64,000 nucleotides of DNA from Ceratothoa steindachneri (lineage: Eukaryota; Arthropoda; Malacostraca; Isopoda; Cymothoidae): positions 144,951,521-145,015,520 of the forward strand of contig OZ018329.1 in NCBI GenBank assembly GCA_963969495.1. The letters run 5' to 3'. The position numbers and the translations under genes were made by a program. This document shows, piece after piece, positions 11,254 to 21,103 of this stretch (the stretch's first letter is position 1; each line of letters opens with the position of its first letter). The notes under the pieces are model-generated. The model did no database searches. It was given only the letters and a program-made list of their open reading frames with translations, and had not been told where the DNA came from.

Positions 11254-11847
11254 ATGCTTGCATTGATAGATACTGGTTGTCAGGTGAAGGTGGTATTTCA
11301 AGAAGCATTTGAATGCATGAATGTTAATGGTACTTATGAAAGTGGCTGTAGTTTGGCTGGATTGGGAAAGAAAGAGGTTCCAATTATCGCCGGATTTAAG
11401 GAGAAAGTGTTAGTTGGCACTGTCCAAATGAGAGAATATGAGTTCTGTGTGGTGAATGGTGCGAATAAGAAGTATGATATGCTGTTGGGGTATAAGTTTC
11501 TGAAAGATAATAGTATTGTAATAGATCCGCAGCAGGGAATGATAGAGTGCAAGAGAAATGGAAGTTTGAAGTGCCAATGGTATGTAAATCAGGATGGAAG
11601 GGTAAAACTGAATTTAATGAAGGAAGTGAACGTGTTTGCTATAGAGAATGTACCACTGAAAAGGGATGGAGTATCTAGTGTGATGTTTGGATCGAGTCCA
11701 TGTATAAGGATAAGTGAGGATGATGAGAATATGTTTGTTTTGGACGGTGGCAGTGCGAAATATCAAGTACGAAGGATTGCTCATGTTTTTGATGGGGTGA
11801 ATGATCTGAAGAATCCGAGAGTTTGTGTGCAGGTGTTACCTTGTTGA
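11254..11847 (+). pseudogene. Retropepsin-like aspartic protease 1
   Basis: An open stretch of 197 codons. LALIDTGCQVKVV carries the catalytic Asp-Thr-Gly at 11269-11277. The flap-like region around GLGKKEVPIIAGF follows, then YDMLLGYKFLKDN, which matches the hydrophobic-hydrophobic-Gly segment that completes the retropepsin fold. This places protease between gag and RT, as in ordinary Ty3/Gypsy polyproteins. It matures gag and pol in active elements. The downstream half (11560-11847) is a linker towards RT. The starting ATG is probably internal to a longer gag-pol frame. Confidence 0.75.
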
Positions 11848-12053
11848 GGAAAGAAAATCTTGTGAGGAATACGTGCTGGGGATAAGTTGGGTACATTGAG
11901 TAAAGTGGTAAATATTGAAAAGGATGTCTTTGTGGTGAATGCGAGTATGTTTTCTGAGAGCGTGCCTTCGGAAGATTGGAAGTATGAAGAGTTAGTTGCT
12001 AAAGTAAAATTGGGAGAAGAGCTGAGTGAATGTGAGAAGCAGAAGATTTAAGG

Positions 12054-13462
12054 TTGTTATGGAATAGTAGAGGTGCCTTGAGCCAGGGAGATGAAAATTT
12101 CGGTAATTCCCGTTTACCGGAATTTAACATCGTGTTGACAAATGACACCCCCATATACCAGAGGCCTCGTCATTTCCTTCCCCATGTTGCTGAAGAGATA
12201 GAGAAGCAGCGTGAGGAGTTAGAGAGGATAGGTGTGATTGAGGCAAGTGAGAGTGCGTGGAATAGCCCGGTTGTGCCTGTAAGAAAGCCTGATGGAAGCT
12301 TGCGAATTTGTATAGACTACCGTAAGGTGAATGAAAGAAATTTAAAGATAAGTTTCCTATGTGTGTGGTGTCTGAGTATGTATATAGTATGCATGGAATG
12401 AGAGTATTTAAGAAAATGGATTTGGTTGTGGGTATTATCAGATGCCAGTGACTGAGGAGAGCCGGCCGATAACAGCGTTCTCGACCGCTAAGAGGCATTA
12501 CCAATTCCAAAATTTGAGCTTTGGATTGGCAAATGCCCCGGCTGCTTTCCAGCGTGCGATGAATGTGATATTGAGTGAGTTTCCGAGTAAGAGTGTGCAA
12601 GTGTTTTTGGATGACATTCTGATAATGAGCAAAGACGTGAATGACCACATGACTGTAGTGAATAATGTTTTACGAAAGTTGGAATAAATGGGAGTAAAAG
12701 TTAAGCTGTCCAAATGTGTGTAGTTTGCAGAAGAAGTGGAATTTTGGGGACATATGGTGAGTGCGACATGGTTGCGAAAATCTGAAAGGTTTATAGAGAA
12801 AGTGAGAGATTTCCCGAGGCCAAATACTGTTAGAGAGTTACGTGGATTCCTTGGTCTAGTTGAATTTGGGAGGAAGTTTATGGAAGATTGTTTAGGTGTG
12901 CTGAAACCCTTGAGTGAATTCACAGGAAAGAAGAAGGGTACCGTGATTAAATGGAGTGAGTCTATGAATGCAGCATTTGATAAGTTGAAAGCATTAGTAG
13001 TGAAAGATGTAGAGCTTGCATATCCTGCTTGAGGTGTATACGGATTCAGGTGGTTATTCTATGGGTGAATGTTTAATGCAGGATCGGTTTGAAAGTGGAG
13101 TGAAAAGGAAGCGAGTGATAGCGTATGTATCAAAAGCTTTTAGTGTGGCAGAGCGTGCATCTTCAACGATCAAGAGGGAATTGGCTGCATTACGTTTTTG
13201 TTTGAAATCGTTGAGACCTTTTTTGTATGGAGTGTAATTTGTAGTGCGAACGAATCATCAGCCTCTAGTATATTTGCAGCGTATGAGGATGGTTGATAGT
13301 AGGCTGGCAAGGACGATGGAAGATTTGTGTAACTTTGATTTTGTGGTAGGGTATTTACCGGGTGAGAAGAATGAAATTGCGGATTTGATTTTGAGATTAA
13401 CAGGAAGTGCAAATGGAAGTGTGACTGAAGGAATAAATCCTGAATATTTGCCGAAAGGATGA
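12054..13462 (+). pseudogene. Reverse transcriptase and RNase H of the OTU-bearing Gypsy element
   Basis: RT begins just after a stop at 12048 and reads RPRHFLPHVAEEIEKQREEL, then SPVVPVRKPDGSLRICIDYR. A frameshift near 12350 precedes motif A (KMDLVVGYYQMPV, about 12416-12450). The frame from 12442 carries FGLANAPAAFQRAM and the catalytic box VFLDDILIMS (Asp-Asp at residues 57-58 of that stretch). The thumb and connection (WGHMVSA, LRGFLGLVEFGRKF) run to 13032 with an in-frame stop at 12685. RNase H follows at 13016-13462 in two pieces, with EVYTDSGG, TIKRELAAL, TNHQPLVYL (Asp replaced by Asn) and GEKNEIADL. The polymerase box is kept, but frameshifts and stops prevent translation as one protein. 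Confidence 0.9.
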
Positions 13463-13873
13463 ACTGTTGGGAAGAGATTTGAGGGTGGTGGTAATTCTAT
13501 GTTTGAGTGTGTGATTTGTGGCTTGCAGGACTTGGCTAATGATGGATTAGAAGTTAAGGTGCCTAAGACTTTGGATGACTTACGAAGAATGGTTATGGAA
13601 GAAGCATATAAAAGACCTGATCAGTTAGGTATGGGTGATGTGAACAAGCCGAAGAAAGAAGTGAAGGTGATGTGTGCGCCGGGAGTGATACCGTTCCAGG
13701 AGGTGTTAGTGGTAGTAAGTAAGGTGTATGATGTGAGAGTGTGTGTACATTATGGAGGGGACAAGCCTGTGGTATATCGTGGTAAGGGGGTGAGCAGAGA
13801 GGGTGGATGTGAGCTGCATTTACAATGTCTGAGTGGGGTACATTATAATTGGGTAATTGAGAAAAAGAATTAG
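13463..13873 (+). pseudogene. OTU-like cysteine-protease-fold domain, between RNase H and protease 2
   Basis: Directly after RNase H the frame reads KRFEGGGNSMFECVICGL, then LDDLRRMVMEEAYKRPDQLG, and ends with VVVSKVYDVRVCVHYGG, PVVY and LSGVHYNWVIE. This is the order expected of an OTU domain: an N-terminal DGNCLF-type loop holding the nucleophile, a helical middle, a beta segment with a V-x-V-x-V pattern, and a C-terminal His in an HYN motif. The nucleophile position is Ser rather than Cys (codon TCT) and the preceding Asp position is Gly, so activity is doubtful. An in-frame TGA at 13460-13462 separates it from RNase H. The OTU assignment is from motif pattern only; it could be an unrelated domain with a chance HYN ending. 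Confidence 0.5.
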
Positions 13874-13945
13874 GTACGGAAGTCTGTAAATGAAGTACCT
13901 GAGGAATGTGCGCCTGGTAATGATGATGACGGGGCTGCTTCTGAG

Positions 13946-14230
13946 GTGTTTGTTGAGAACATGAAAGTTGTAAGCATGGCGTGCGACCATGAGATTGAAA
14001 AGTGGGTGCATATTGTGTTAAGAATAAATGAGAAGAGGTATTGTGGTATGATTGATACCGGTGCGCCAATTTCTTTGGTGAATGCTAAAGTGGTAAGGGA
14101 TGTAGAGAAGCTGAGTTGGAATATACCTAGGCGAGGCGTTACGGTCACGATTTCTGGGTTGGGAGAAGGAAACGTGATGGCATGGGCAGAGGTGAGTGTG
14201 ATAGAACGGTCTGAGGCCGCTTTAATTTAG
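13946..14230 (+). pseudogene. Second retropepsin-like domain, N-terminal half
   Basis: RINEKRYCGMIDTGAPISLV places a canonical Asp-Thr-Gly-Ala active-site loop at 14054-14062, followed by a flap-like VTVTISGLGEG segment. The normal Gypsy protease is already present at 11254, so this is a second one, lying between the OTU-like domain and integrase. The reading frame runs into foreign sequence after about 14200 and resumes at about 15545 on the far side of an LTR-like insertion. The short spacing to the OTU-like domain suggests one continuous pol polyprotein originally. Confidence 0.6.
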
Positions 14231-15530
14231 CCTCTATCACATGTTAACCATGCTTACCCACATGCTTACCCACGTGCATTCGGCCTGCGAGAGGAAGCAG
14301 AAGCGCGTTATCTCCCATCATAGCTAATGTTTAATCAAGGAGGTTTACTCCCCCGTTTCGCCTCCATACGTCGATCTTGCAAGATTGAATTAGACTTATG
14401 GGCAGATAAGGTATTTTTCTAGGCGCCACCCGGACATTCCCCGAAGTCCCCCACTCAATTATCCCCTACGCCATGGAGATGGTTCCGGTTATTTATACCG
14501 TAGCTTTTCCCAATTAAGGCAGATCCAGATTATCTTCGCGAGGCATCAAGCCGATCCGGTCTCCCTTGTGCACCTAGGAACTCTGCCGAGAAACCCCTTA
14601 TTATCCGGAAGAGGACAATATCCCTTGAGTGCCAAGGTTCGTGCCCTTCGATACGCCAAGTCAACAAGGACTCCCTGTTGTTCAGAAAGAAAACAACGTT
14701 AGAACAGCCATTGTTCTTTGAGCTCGTTTGACAAGAAACGGTTCCACCCTCCCTCTGTTGTTCAGAAAGAGAACAACGTTAGAACAGCCATTGTTCTTCA
14801 AGCCGGTTCGTCAAGAAACGGTTCTCGTTCCCAAGACATCACGTCCGGATAATTTAATTTCCCCCTTTTTAACGTTCTTCAAGAGAACGCTTGGTTCCAA
14901 CAATAACCTACATTGTTCATCTAGAACATCTCCGATTTGCTGTCACAAAGATCGCTCGTACTTCCAAGTTCCATTTGGCTCTCACTCCTTGAAGACAGTC
15001 CTTCCCCCTCGTTAAGGACAACCCTCCGAAGTACCCTTCTGCTGGAAATCGCCAGTTGGACCGAAGATTCCTTCGCATCGTCTTCCTCTGCACAACAACT
15101 TTGTAATTACGTGAGCTGAGCATTACCTTTAATCATTTAACCTTTTGCCAACGCAAACCTGTGCTTTAAAGGGTTTAGCGAACCATTCCCCCTTTATTTT
15201 TTTATTTGTTTACCTTTTTAAATCTCTCCAAATCTTAATCCTCAGATTAGTCAGATATTCCCACGACCCTTTTTCATTCCCCGTTTATGTAAACATTTTC
15301 TTTGTGTGTTGTTGATAGTTTAATTAATAAAACTCTATTTTACTAATGGTAGCCATATTATTTATCCTTGCGCACTGTTCCACTTCTTAAGCATATTGAA
15401 GATAAATAAGCCTCTCCAGCCCCCCCACCCTCTTTGGACTAACTTCGGTCAATCAGATTACCACGCACTCTAAATATTAGAATAATTCCCTCAACGAATA
15501 GTTATATATGGTATATCTTCGGGAGCCTAT
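14231..15530. mobile_element. LTR-like insertion (probable solo LTR) inside protease 2
   Basis: About 1.3 kb of T/C-rich sequence unlike the A/G-rich host element separates the two halves of protease 2. It has no coding potential I trust. It contains a TTATTTATACC TATA-like site near 14490, an 80-bp tandem duplication (14675-14754 and 14755-14834) and a TTAATTAATAAAACTC polyadenylation-type sequence near 15323-15338. It could run from TGTTAACC (14240) to a TTACGACA ending near 15540, which would give TG...CA ends. I do not find a clean target duplication, so the boundaries are approximate. Confidence 0.5.
14675..14834 (+). repeat. Two-unit 80-bp tandem repeat within the LTR-like insertion
   Basis: The segment beginning CTGTTGTTCAGAAAG occurs at 14675 and again at 14755. 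Both continue with ACAACGTTAGAACAGCC and CAAGAAACGGTTC. The units differ at several positions. Confidence 0.85.
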
Positions 15531-15539
15531 TTTACGACA

Positions 15540-15761
15540 ATGAGCTTGGCAGTAAGTATAGGAAAGTTGGAAAATGTAATTCACGAATTTGTAGTGTTAG
15601 GTGAGGATGAGCTTCCTTATTGTTTTTTGTTGGGGATTGACTCCTTGCGAAGGAATGCTCTTTTGGTGGATGTGGGAAATGAATGCTTGACGAAAGCTGG
15701 TATGGTTGTGGTAAACTTGCAGAGTGAACTTGTATGTGAAACTGGATTTGCGGGTTTGTGA
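15540..15761 (+). pseudogene. Second retropepsin-like domain, C-terminal half
   Basis: Reads IGKLENVIHEFVVLGEDELP, then CFLLGIDSLRRNALLVDVG. The LLGIDSL motif is the hydrophobic-hydrophobic-Gly-x-Asp-x-Leu segment that closes a retropepsin fold, complementing the Asp-Thr-Gly half at 13946-14230. Codon use is again A/G-rich like the parent element. The frame stops at 15759-15761, about 300 bases before the integrase zinc finger. Confidence 0.6.
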
Positions 15762-15826
15762 GCGTAGATAGGAATGAGGAGCTATTGACGGAAGATGATA
15801 TTGAGAATATGCAAGAGTCATGACCA

Positions 15827-17340
15827 ATGGTGTGTGAGCTGAAGAATAGTATATTGAGGAGTGTGCCTGTTGAAGGATGGAGCAGTATATTGAAAGAGTT
15901 TAAAAGGCTTGCTCAAAAGTTTGTGTTATGTAAAGATGTGATTTATTTTGTACGAATAATAGATGAGGAGGATGTGTATATTCCAGTATTTTCAGTTTGT
16001 GATGCAATTGGGATGGTGAAAATCGTGCATGAGAGGTTTAGATATATGGGGAAGAAAAAGTTATGGGATTGCAAAAAGAGCGTGTGTTTAGTCCATTTTT
16101 GAGGAAAGTTTGTGTGGCTATTGCAACCACTTGCGAGGCGTGTCAGAAGGGAAAGTATCAGAGAGTGTATGTGAGTCTACCTGTTTTGAAATTGTGCGTG
16201 AAAGAGCCGTTTGAAATGGTAGCGATCGATTTTGTCTCTTTGCCTTTGACTGTGAGAGGTCATGTTCGAATGGTTGTAATGGTAGATCATAAGAGTAAGT
16301 TTGTTTATGCTGCACCCTTGAAGAATAAATCGTCTGCAAATGTCGCCAAAGTTGTGAGTGAGAAACTGTTACCAATGTGTGTATGTAAGCCTGCGCAAAT
16401 GTTGAGTGACAATGGACCTAAGTTTGTGGGGCGTGCTTTTGAAGGAATGTTGCGTGTATGGGATATTGCTAATGTGAGAACGACACCTTATGTATCTAGT
16501 GCTAACGGGTTGGTGGAACGAACGATCAGAACCTTGAGTGAGATATTGCGGTTTATGGTGAAAGATGGATTAGACTGGGATGAATGCTTAGGGCGTGTGT
16601 TATGGTCGTATAATATGACAGTGCATATGATGACTGGTATGTCTCCTTGTAAGGTTGTGATGAATTTTGAGAGACTTGTGCGACCGCAAATGAAACTAGG
16701 AGAGAATGATCGTGAGTTTTGGAAGAAAGCATGTGAAAAGTTCAAAAGTTTTTCTGTTGGGGATAAAGTGCTGAAACAGATTGAAACAAAAGGTAGACTA
16801 AATGTGGATCAGTTGAAAGAGAAGTTTGAAAGTCCGTTTGTGGTGAGAAAGGTTTGGTCGAATGGAGTAAGTTATGTGATCGTGCGTGAAAGAGAGGATG
16901 GATGTGTGGATGAATATAGAGCACACCAGAATCAGTTGCAAAGGTGGCGGGAACCTCCAGCATATTTGATTGAGCATCCTGTAAATGAATGGTTATCTAT
17001 AGATAAGGAGGATTGTGAGGAGAATGAATTAGATGAGATCTCAGAAGGGAAGCAGTTAGTGTTAGTCGGGCATGGAGGGGGAAAGCGTAAGAGAAAGCAG
17101 TCGACAAAGTATGGATGGGAAGAACAGTTTGGTGAGAATGAGGTGAGTGAATTTTCTGAATTTTTGCAAGGTCGAGATGGAGTGTATGATAGAACGTATA
17201 GTATTTGTAAGTTTCCGTTGAATGAGTCTAAGTCTATGTTAGTGAGTATAAATGAGATAAGTGAGCAATTGGAGCAAGAGTCAATAAATGCTCTGAAAGA
17301 ATGGGAAGGATGGATGGATGAAGCAGAGAGGCTAGTTTAA
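15827..17340 (+). pseudogene. Integrase of the OTU-bearing Gypsy element
   Basis: 15827-16102 holds the region before and into the zinc-binding domain (KIVHERFRYMG, where the second His is Tyr). A frameshift near 16070 leads to the 425-codon frame 16063-17340. That frame contains TCEACQKG (the Cys pair), MVAIDFVSL with catalytic Asp (residue 56), LSDNGPKFVG with Asp (residue 116) and NGLVERTIRTL with Glu (residue 152). The last two are spaced as the classic D-35-E. A C-terminal domain (SVGDKVLKQ, YVIVRERE, YRAHQNQLQRW) and a long acidic tail follow. The catalytic core is uninterrupted, making this the best-preserved protein of the element; only the N-terminal zinc finger is broken. Confidence 0.93.
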
Positions 17341-17343
17341 GAT

Positions 17344-17538
17344 TTGAGTGAGATTGGTCAGGGAGTATCAGATGTGAGTATGCATGAAGTGCGTATAGAA
17401 GAAGATGGACACGACGAGGGCTTGTTGACAGTGGGGGGAGGGCTAGGCCCTATTACTAGGAGAAGAGGCAGTGTAAAAGAATGTGATTGGGTGATGACGA
17501 AAATTTGGAATGGTTGTGAGAGAGTAAATAAAGAATGA
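17344..17538 (+). CDS. Short open stretch after integrase, unknown
   Basis: Sixty-four codons in frame with a tail following the integrase stop, with acidic and glycine-rich segments (IEEDGHDEGLLTVGGG). It could be a continuation of the integrase tail past a stop codon, or an env-less remnant. No membrane segment or signal peptide is visible. I do not recognise it. Confidence 0.25.
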   Translation: MSEIGQGVSDVSMHEVRIEEDGHDEGLLTVGGGLGPITRRRGSVKECDWVMTKIWNGCERVNKE

Positions 17539-17588
17539 GGTGGGGAGGAAGCAATTGGTGGTGATTGAGAGCACGGTGAAATGAGGCG

Positions 17589-17607
17589 AACTTAGGGAAG
17601 GGGGGGA
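17589..17607 (+). promoter_or_regulatory. Polypurine tract before the 3' LTR
   Basis: A purine-rich run (AACTTAGGGAAGGGGGGGA) ends immediately before the TGT start of the 3' LTR. This is the expected plus-strand primer position. Confidence 0.75.
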
Positions 17608-18549
17608 TGTAGTAGGTCCATTTTTGTTTGCCTCAGCTCACCAGTGCCCAATCTAATGCCCGCCTTTTGTTTCAGGTTTTGGTGAAGGAGGGAGGACAAA
17701 GCTGCCTTGGAAGCAGTGTGGGTCCCCCGTCTTTTGCTGAGGTCTGACGTTCTGACCTCCCCCCCCAGGTGATATATATAATGTACAGGTTGATGAGCGA
17801 TTGGAAACGGCCAATAGTGAATGCACGAAAGAAGTGGAGCTGGAATTAAAGCCAGGTATGGTATTAGTGAGTGAAGAAGGGAGGGTGGAACACGTAACAC
17901 CTTGAAAACAGCAACAGGGGAGTAATTATGTTTCCTTTTTTTTAGCTCCTTTGGTCCCGCTGCTCTTGTCTGTGAGTAAGGAGAGGGAAGAAGTCGCGCA
18001 CTAAGCCATTGGTGTGGAGCACAAGTAAGGGCAACAGCCAACTGTCCCCTTGGTCACTCTTAAGAGAGAGAGAGACCGACCGCTCGAGTGCACTTTCTTT
18101 CCCACCCCACACTCAGGGAGAGCGAGTGAACTGTCCGATAACGTGCAAAAACGCCCCGGGGCAACCTTTAGTAACCATTAAACTAATTGAGCCGGCTCAA
18201 TTGGGGGTTTCGTGGTGGCCACGAGTGTTGGAGAGAGAGAGAGAGGTGGAGGAAACCCTTGGTGCTTCGCAAACCAGATGTGTTTGGTAATTGTTAATAT
18301 TTATTGTGTTGCGCATATTGAGGGAGGTTGAATTGAGAGCACCTATTTGTATATATATTTTGTTGTAGATTTTTCTTATATATTTTTATTGTTGGGTAAT
18401 TAAATGTATTGGGTAGTGGATAAATTTATATTATTTTAATAAAAAAAAAAATAGGTGTCTGTGTATTTTGTCTCATTCCGATACGACGGGCGTCTCACGT
18501 GTGAGTGAGTGGACCTTGTGGCGGGTGGTTTCCGGGACCAGCCGCTACA
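17608..18549 (+). repeat. 3' LTR of the OTU-bearing Gypsy element
   Basis: A 942-bp direct repeat of 8260-9235, starting TGTAGTAGGTCC and ending GCCGCTACA. It has an AATAAA signal at 18438-18443. It lacks 32 bases present in the 5' LTR and has a shorter GA run at 18231-18244. The sequence after it starts ACGTCATAGC and does not match the five bases before the 5' LTR. Confidence 0.93.
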
Positions 18550-18967
18550 ACGTCATAGCTCACGTCATAGCCTCATCACCGGTGATTGGCTGAGGGAGGA
18601 TGACGTGGTGGCAGACACACACCGGGCGGGGTTGTGGGCGCCATTTTGGATGCCCAGTTAAGTTACCATATATGGTTCTTTGCCCGGTAAGAGTTAAGGC
18701 GGGAAAAACTATAGAATAAAATGCCAACATCTGTACTTAATGAAAATACTCTTTTAATTCTCATGAAATTGCACCAAATATTCTTTGGAATTTGCCTATG
18801 ATAGTGATCAAGTTTCATTTCATACAACAGCAGATAAAAATCTTATGAGGAGAGTAATGTGTATTTGAAGAATAGATCCATCCCAAACTAGAGAACGATA
18901 ATACTGGGTTACAAAAATAGAATCTTTGTAAGTCTTCATCAGTTATTATGTCATCATTGTTTAGCAT
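18550..18967. other. Spacer, no gene
   Basis: No coding region is seen. The first part contains repeated ACGTCATAG motifs (18549-18574), a TGACGT site and a GC-rich stretch to about 18650; then AT-rich sequence. Confidence 0.4.
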
Positions 18968-20128
18968 TCAGAACATAAACTTCTGTTTCTTCAAACTTTT
19001 AGAATGTTTAGGGGTAGTGATGTCCCTCTTCAGAGTCTAACAGTAATCAGCCATCATTACTTCATCCCATCATCCCTGATATATGATCTCCATCTCTTTC
19101 ATATCGTGAAGGAAACTCTCCTTATGTCAGTCGCTAATTGACCCCAGATGATAAGAAAACTGATCCCTATGTGAGAATAAGTAATGCATTTTGATGCTCA
19201 TCTTGCATCCGAGGTTTCTGAGCAGTCAAACTAGTGGTGACCAGTTCCTTGTAGTTCCTGGCCTTCTTGGTGTAAATAAAGTTTTCCACCGCCAGAATAA
19301 AAGCCCACGATGTTTCCAGTCCTACTTCCTTCGTTGAGTTTTTAAACTCTGAATCTCTGATGAGATGACAGATTTGAGGACTGTTAAAGATGCCAACTTT
19401 TAACTTATCCATGGCCAATCTTGCATACAGTGGCACAAGTAAGTGAAGCAGCAATTACTCTTATCCAGAGCTTTGGTGTACTGTCTGATCAAGCCGAGCT
19501 TGATGTGCAGAAGTGGGCAGAGTATCTTGTCTCTGTCCACCAGTGGGTTGTTTATGACGTTCATTGCTCTGCAAGGCACCATTTCTTCCCGCACAGTCCA
19601 GTTCTCTTTCGTGTAATGCTGAGTTCGGTTCCTACTATCCCACTTGAACAGATAGCACGGGTACTTTGATGAGCCCGAACTGTTGTCCCAACAAAAGGTT
19701 CACTATCCTTAGATCAACACAAATCAACTCCTCATGCGGATTATATTGAATTTTCTCTAGCACGTTCTTCTTCAGTGTAGTCGAGTGAGTGGAGGGTAAA
19801 GAGGCAACCTGGTGGACCTTTGCAGCATAACATATTTCAACGATCATTTGCTACAGTCAAGAAACAGTCTCCAATCTTCGGTTTAGGACTGTGGCACTCC
19901 AAGCTTGTCAAAGAAAAAATACGTTTTTGTCTGTTACGGTAGAATGTGATGAAGCACTGCCGCAGGTTTTACCTTCAATCTGGTTGCTAGAAGTTTAGCT
20001 GAAGACTTTGATAAGTTTTGATCGCGAACTAGATCTTTTAGCCCCGTTTGGAAAAACGTATATAGAACATCATTGTCAAAAAGAAATTCTTCATTTCCTT
20101 CAACACTGTAGGAATCTTTATCATACAT
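18968..20128 (-). pseudogene. Uncharacterised conserved protein family, copy 1, broken
   Basis: Read on the minus strand from 20128: LKDLVRDQNLSKSSAKLLATRLK, then (19847-19635) LEKIQYN, ICVDLRIVNLLLGQQFG, then (19594-19400) VINNPLVDRDKILCPLLHIKLGL and ALDK, then (19454-19167) IFNSPQICHLIRDSEF and WAFILAVENFIYTKKARNYKEL. In a shifted frame it continues with DMKEMEIIYQG, MMADYC and TLKRDITTP to a stop at 18968-18970. The order matches a protein family I recognise as recurrent, multi-copy and unnamed in arthropod genomes. I know no function for it. Several frame changes show it is a pseudogene. Copy 2 lies about 1 kb to the right in the same orientation. Confidence 0.65.
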
Positions 20129-21103
20129 ATACCTAACATTCTCTTATTTGGGACTCATCATTTATTCAAATACACTTTTAGATCAAACTTAGATTATTCA
20201 GAGGCGAATTTCAAAAGATATTTTGCTCAAATTTCATGGAAATTAAAAGAGAATATTCAAGATGTGTGGTATTTTGTTCTTGAGTTTTAGTTAGTTTTGT
20301 AAATAGGTAGGTTGCGCCCTTCATCTGTGGAAGACATCCAATAGCTAAATAATGGAAATAGCCTTAAAGATCAGTATGACAATCACTAGTTAACTGACAG
20401 GCATCAGAATCCTGAGGCCATTGCTCGGTGGAGGGTATAGGAGTGGGTAAGTGTCCGGGATGTATTGTATGGTTATTTACATACCCAACGATGGTGGTAC
20501 CTTTAGTGACCTCAAGGGGGGGAGCCCGTTCCACGTCATGGGTATGTGGGTATGACTGGCCCTATAGGAAACACGAGTGGTCCATCAGAAGGGCTCCATA
20601 ATAGAAGAGGGGTGGATATGTTGTGCCGTGAATCCAGGAAGGGAAATAATAGCGGTTTTGAATTAGTTATTTGCATGATGATGGATAGGAAGCTTCTTAG
20701 CCCCACGAAAGACCAAGATTAGTGTATCCACCAATGGGCGGCCAGCTCAAAACGCCGATAGAAGTTTTGTACTTTCACTCGTTGAGATTAAACTCCAGCC
20801 TCGACGTCAGGAATCCAACGTCTCATTTCTTGATATTTTGTTCCACTCTTCTCCACAAATCTCCCTCTATGAAGAAAGGTTCTGCAGGTTTCTATTACGG
20901 TAGCAACTGATATTTTCTAAGTGTGTGTATAGCATACATGAAAAAACACTTATTCATTTCAAAGTTTTTTGAAATTTACCTATTCTCTCTGGAAGGAAGT
21001 GGTGGAATTTGAACTGCCATTTGCATAAAGTAGAAACAAAAGGACATGATACAAAAGAAGCATTTATTTATTCTTGAATTACATAAGTGAGACAATCAAA
21101 ATA
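20129..21103. other. Spacer between the two family copies
   Basis: No gene is recognised. It contains a moderately GC-rich stretch (20400-20640) with no repeats I can link to other parts of the window. Confidence 0.4.

Larger units (their letters stand above)
8260..18549 (+). mobile_element. Ty3/Gypsy LTR retrotransposon with OTU-like and second protease domains
   Basis: A two-LTR element of about 10.3 kb. The LTRs (8260-9235 and 17608-18549) begin TGT and end CTACA. A primer site lies 5 bases after the left LTR and a purine tract immediately precedes the right LTR. Internal coding order, all on the plus strand, is gag (9362-11100), protease 1 (11254), RT-RNase H (12054-13462), OTU-like domain (13463-13873), protease 2 (13946-15761, split by an insertion) and integrase (15827-17340). 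Codon use is uniformly A/G-rich in the sense strand, except in the insertion at 14231-15530. Stops and frameshifts break every gene, so it is not autonomous now. I could not find a clear target-site duplication at the two ends. Confidence 0.9.

Noticed and set aside
10079..14148. Several long minus-strand open stretches across the OTU-bearing element (for example 12124-12648 and 13593-14069)
   Set aside because: They are the antisense of an A/G-rich coding strand, which gives few stops on the other strand. They contain His/Ser/Pro/Leu-rich nonsense with no motifs.
14231..15540. Precise target-site duplication for the LTR-like insertion
   Set aside because: Short similar strings at the edges (AGTGTGATAG and AGTAAGTATA) do not form a clear duplication.
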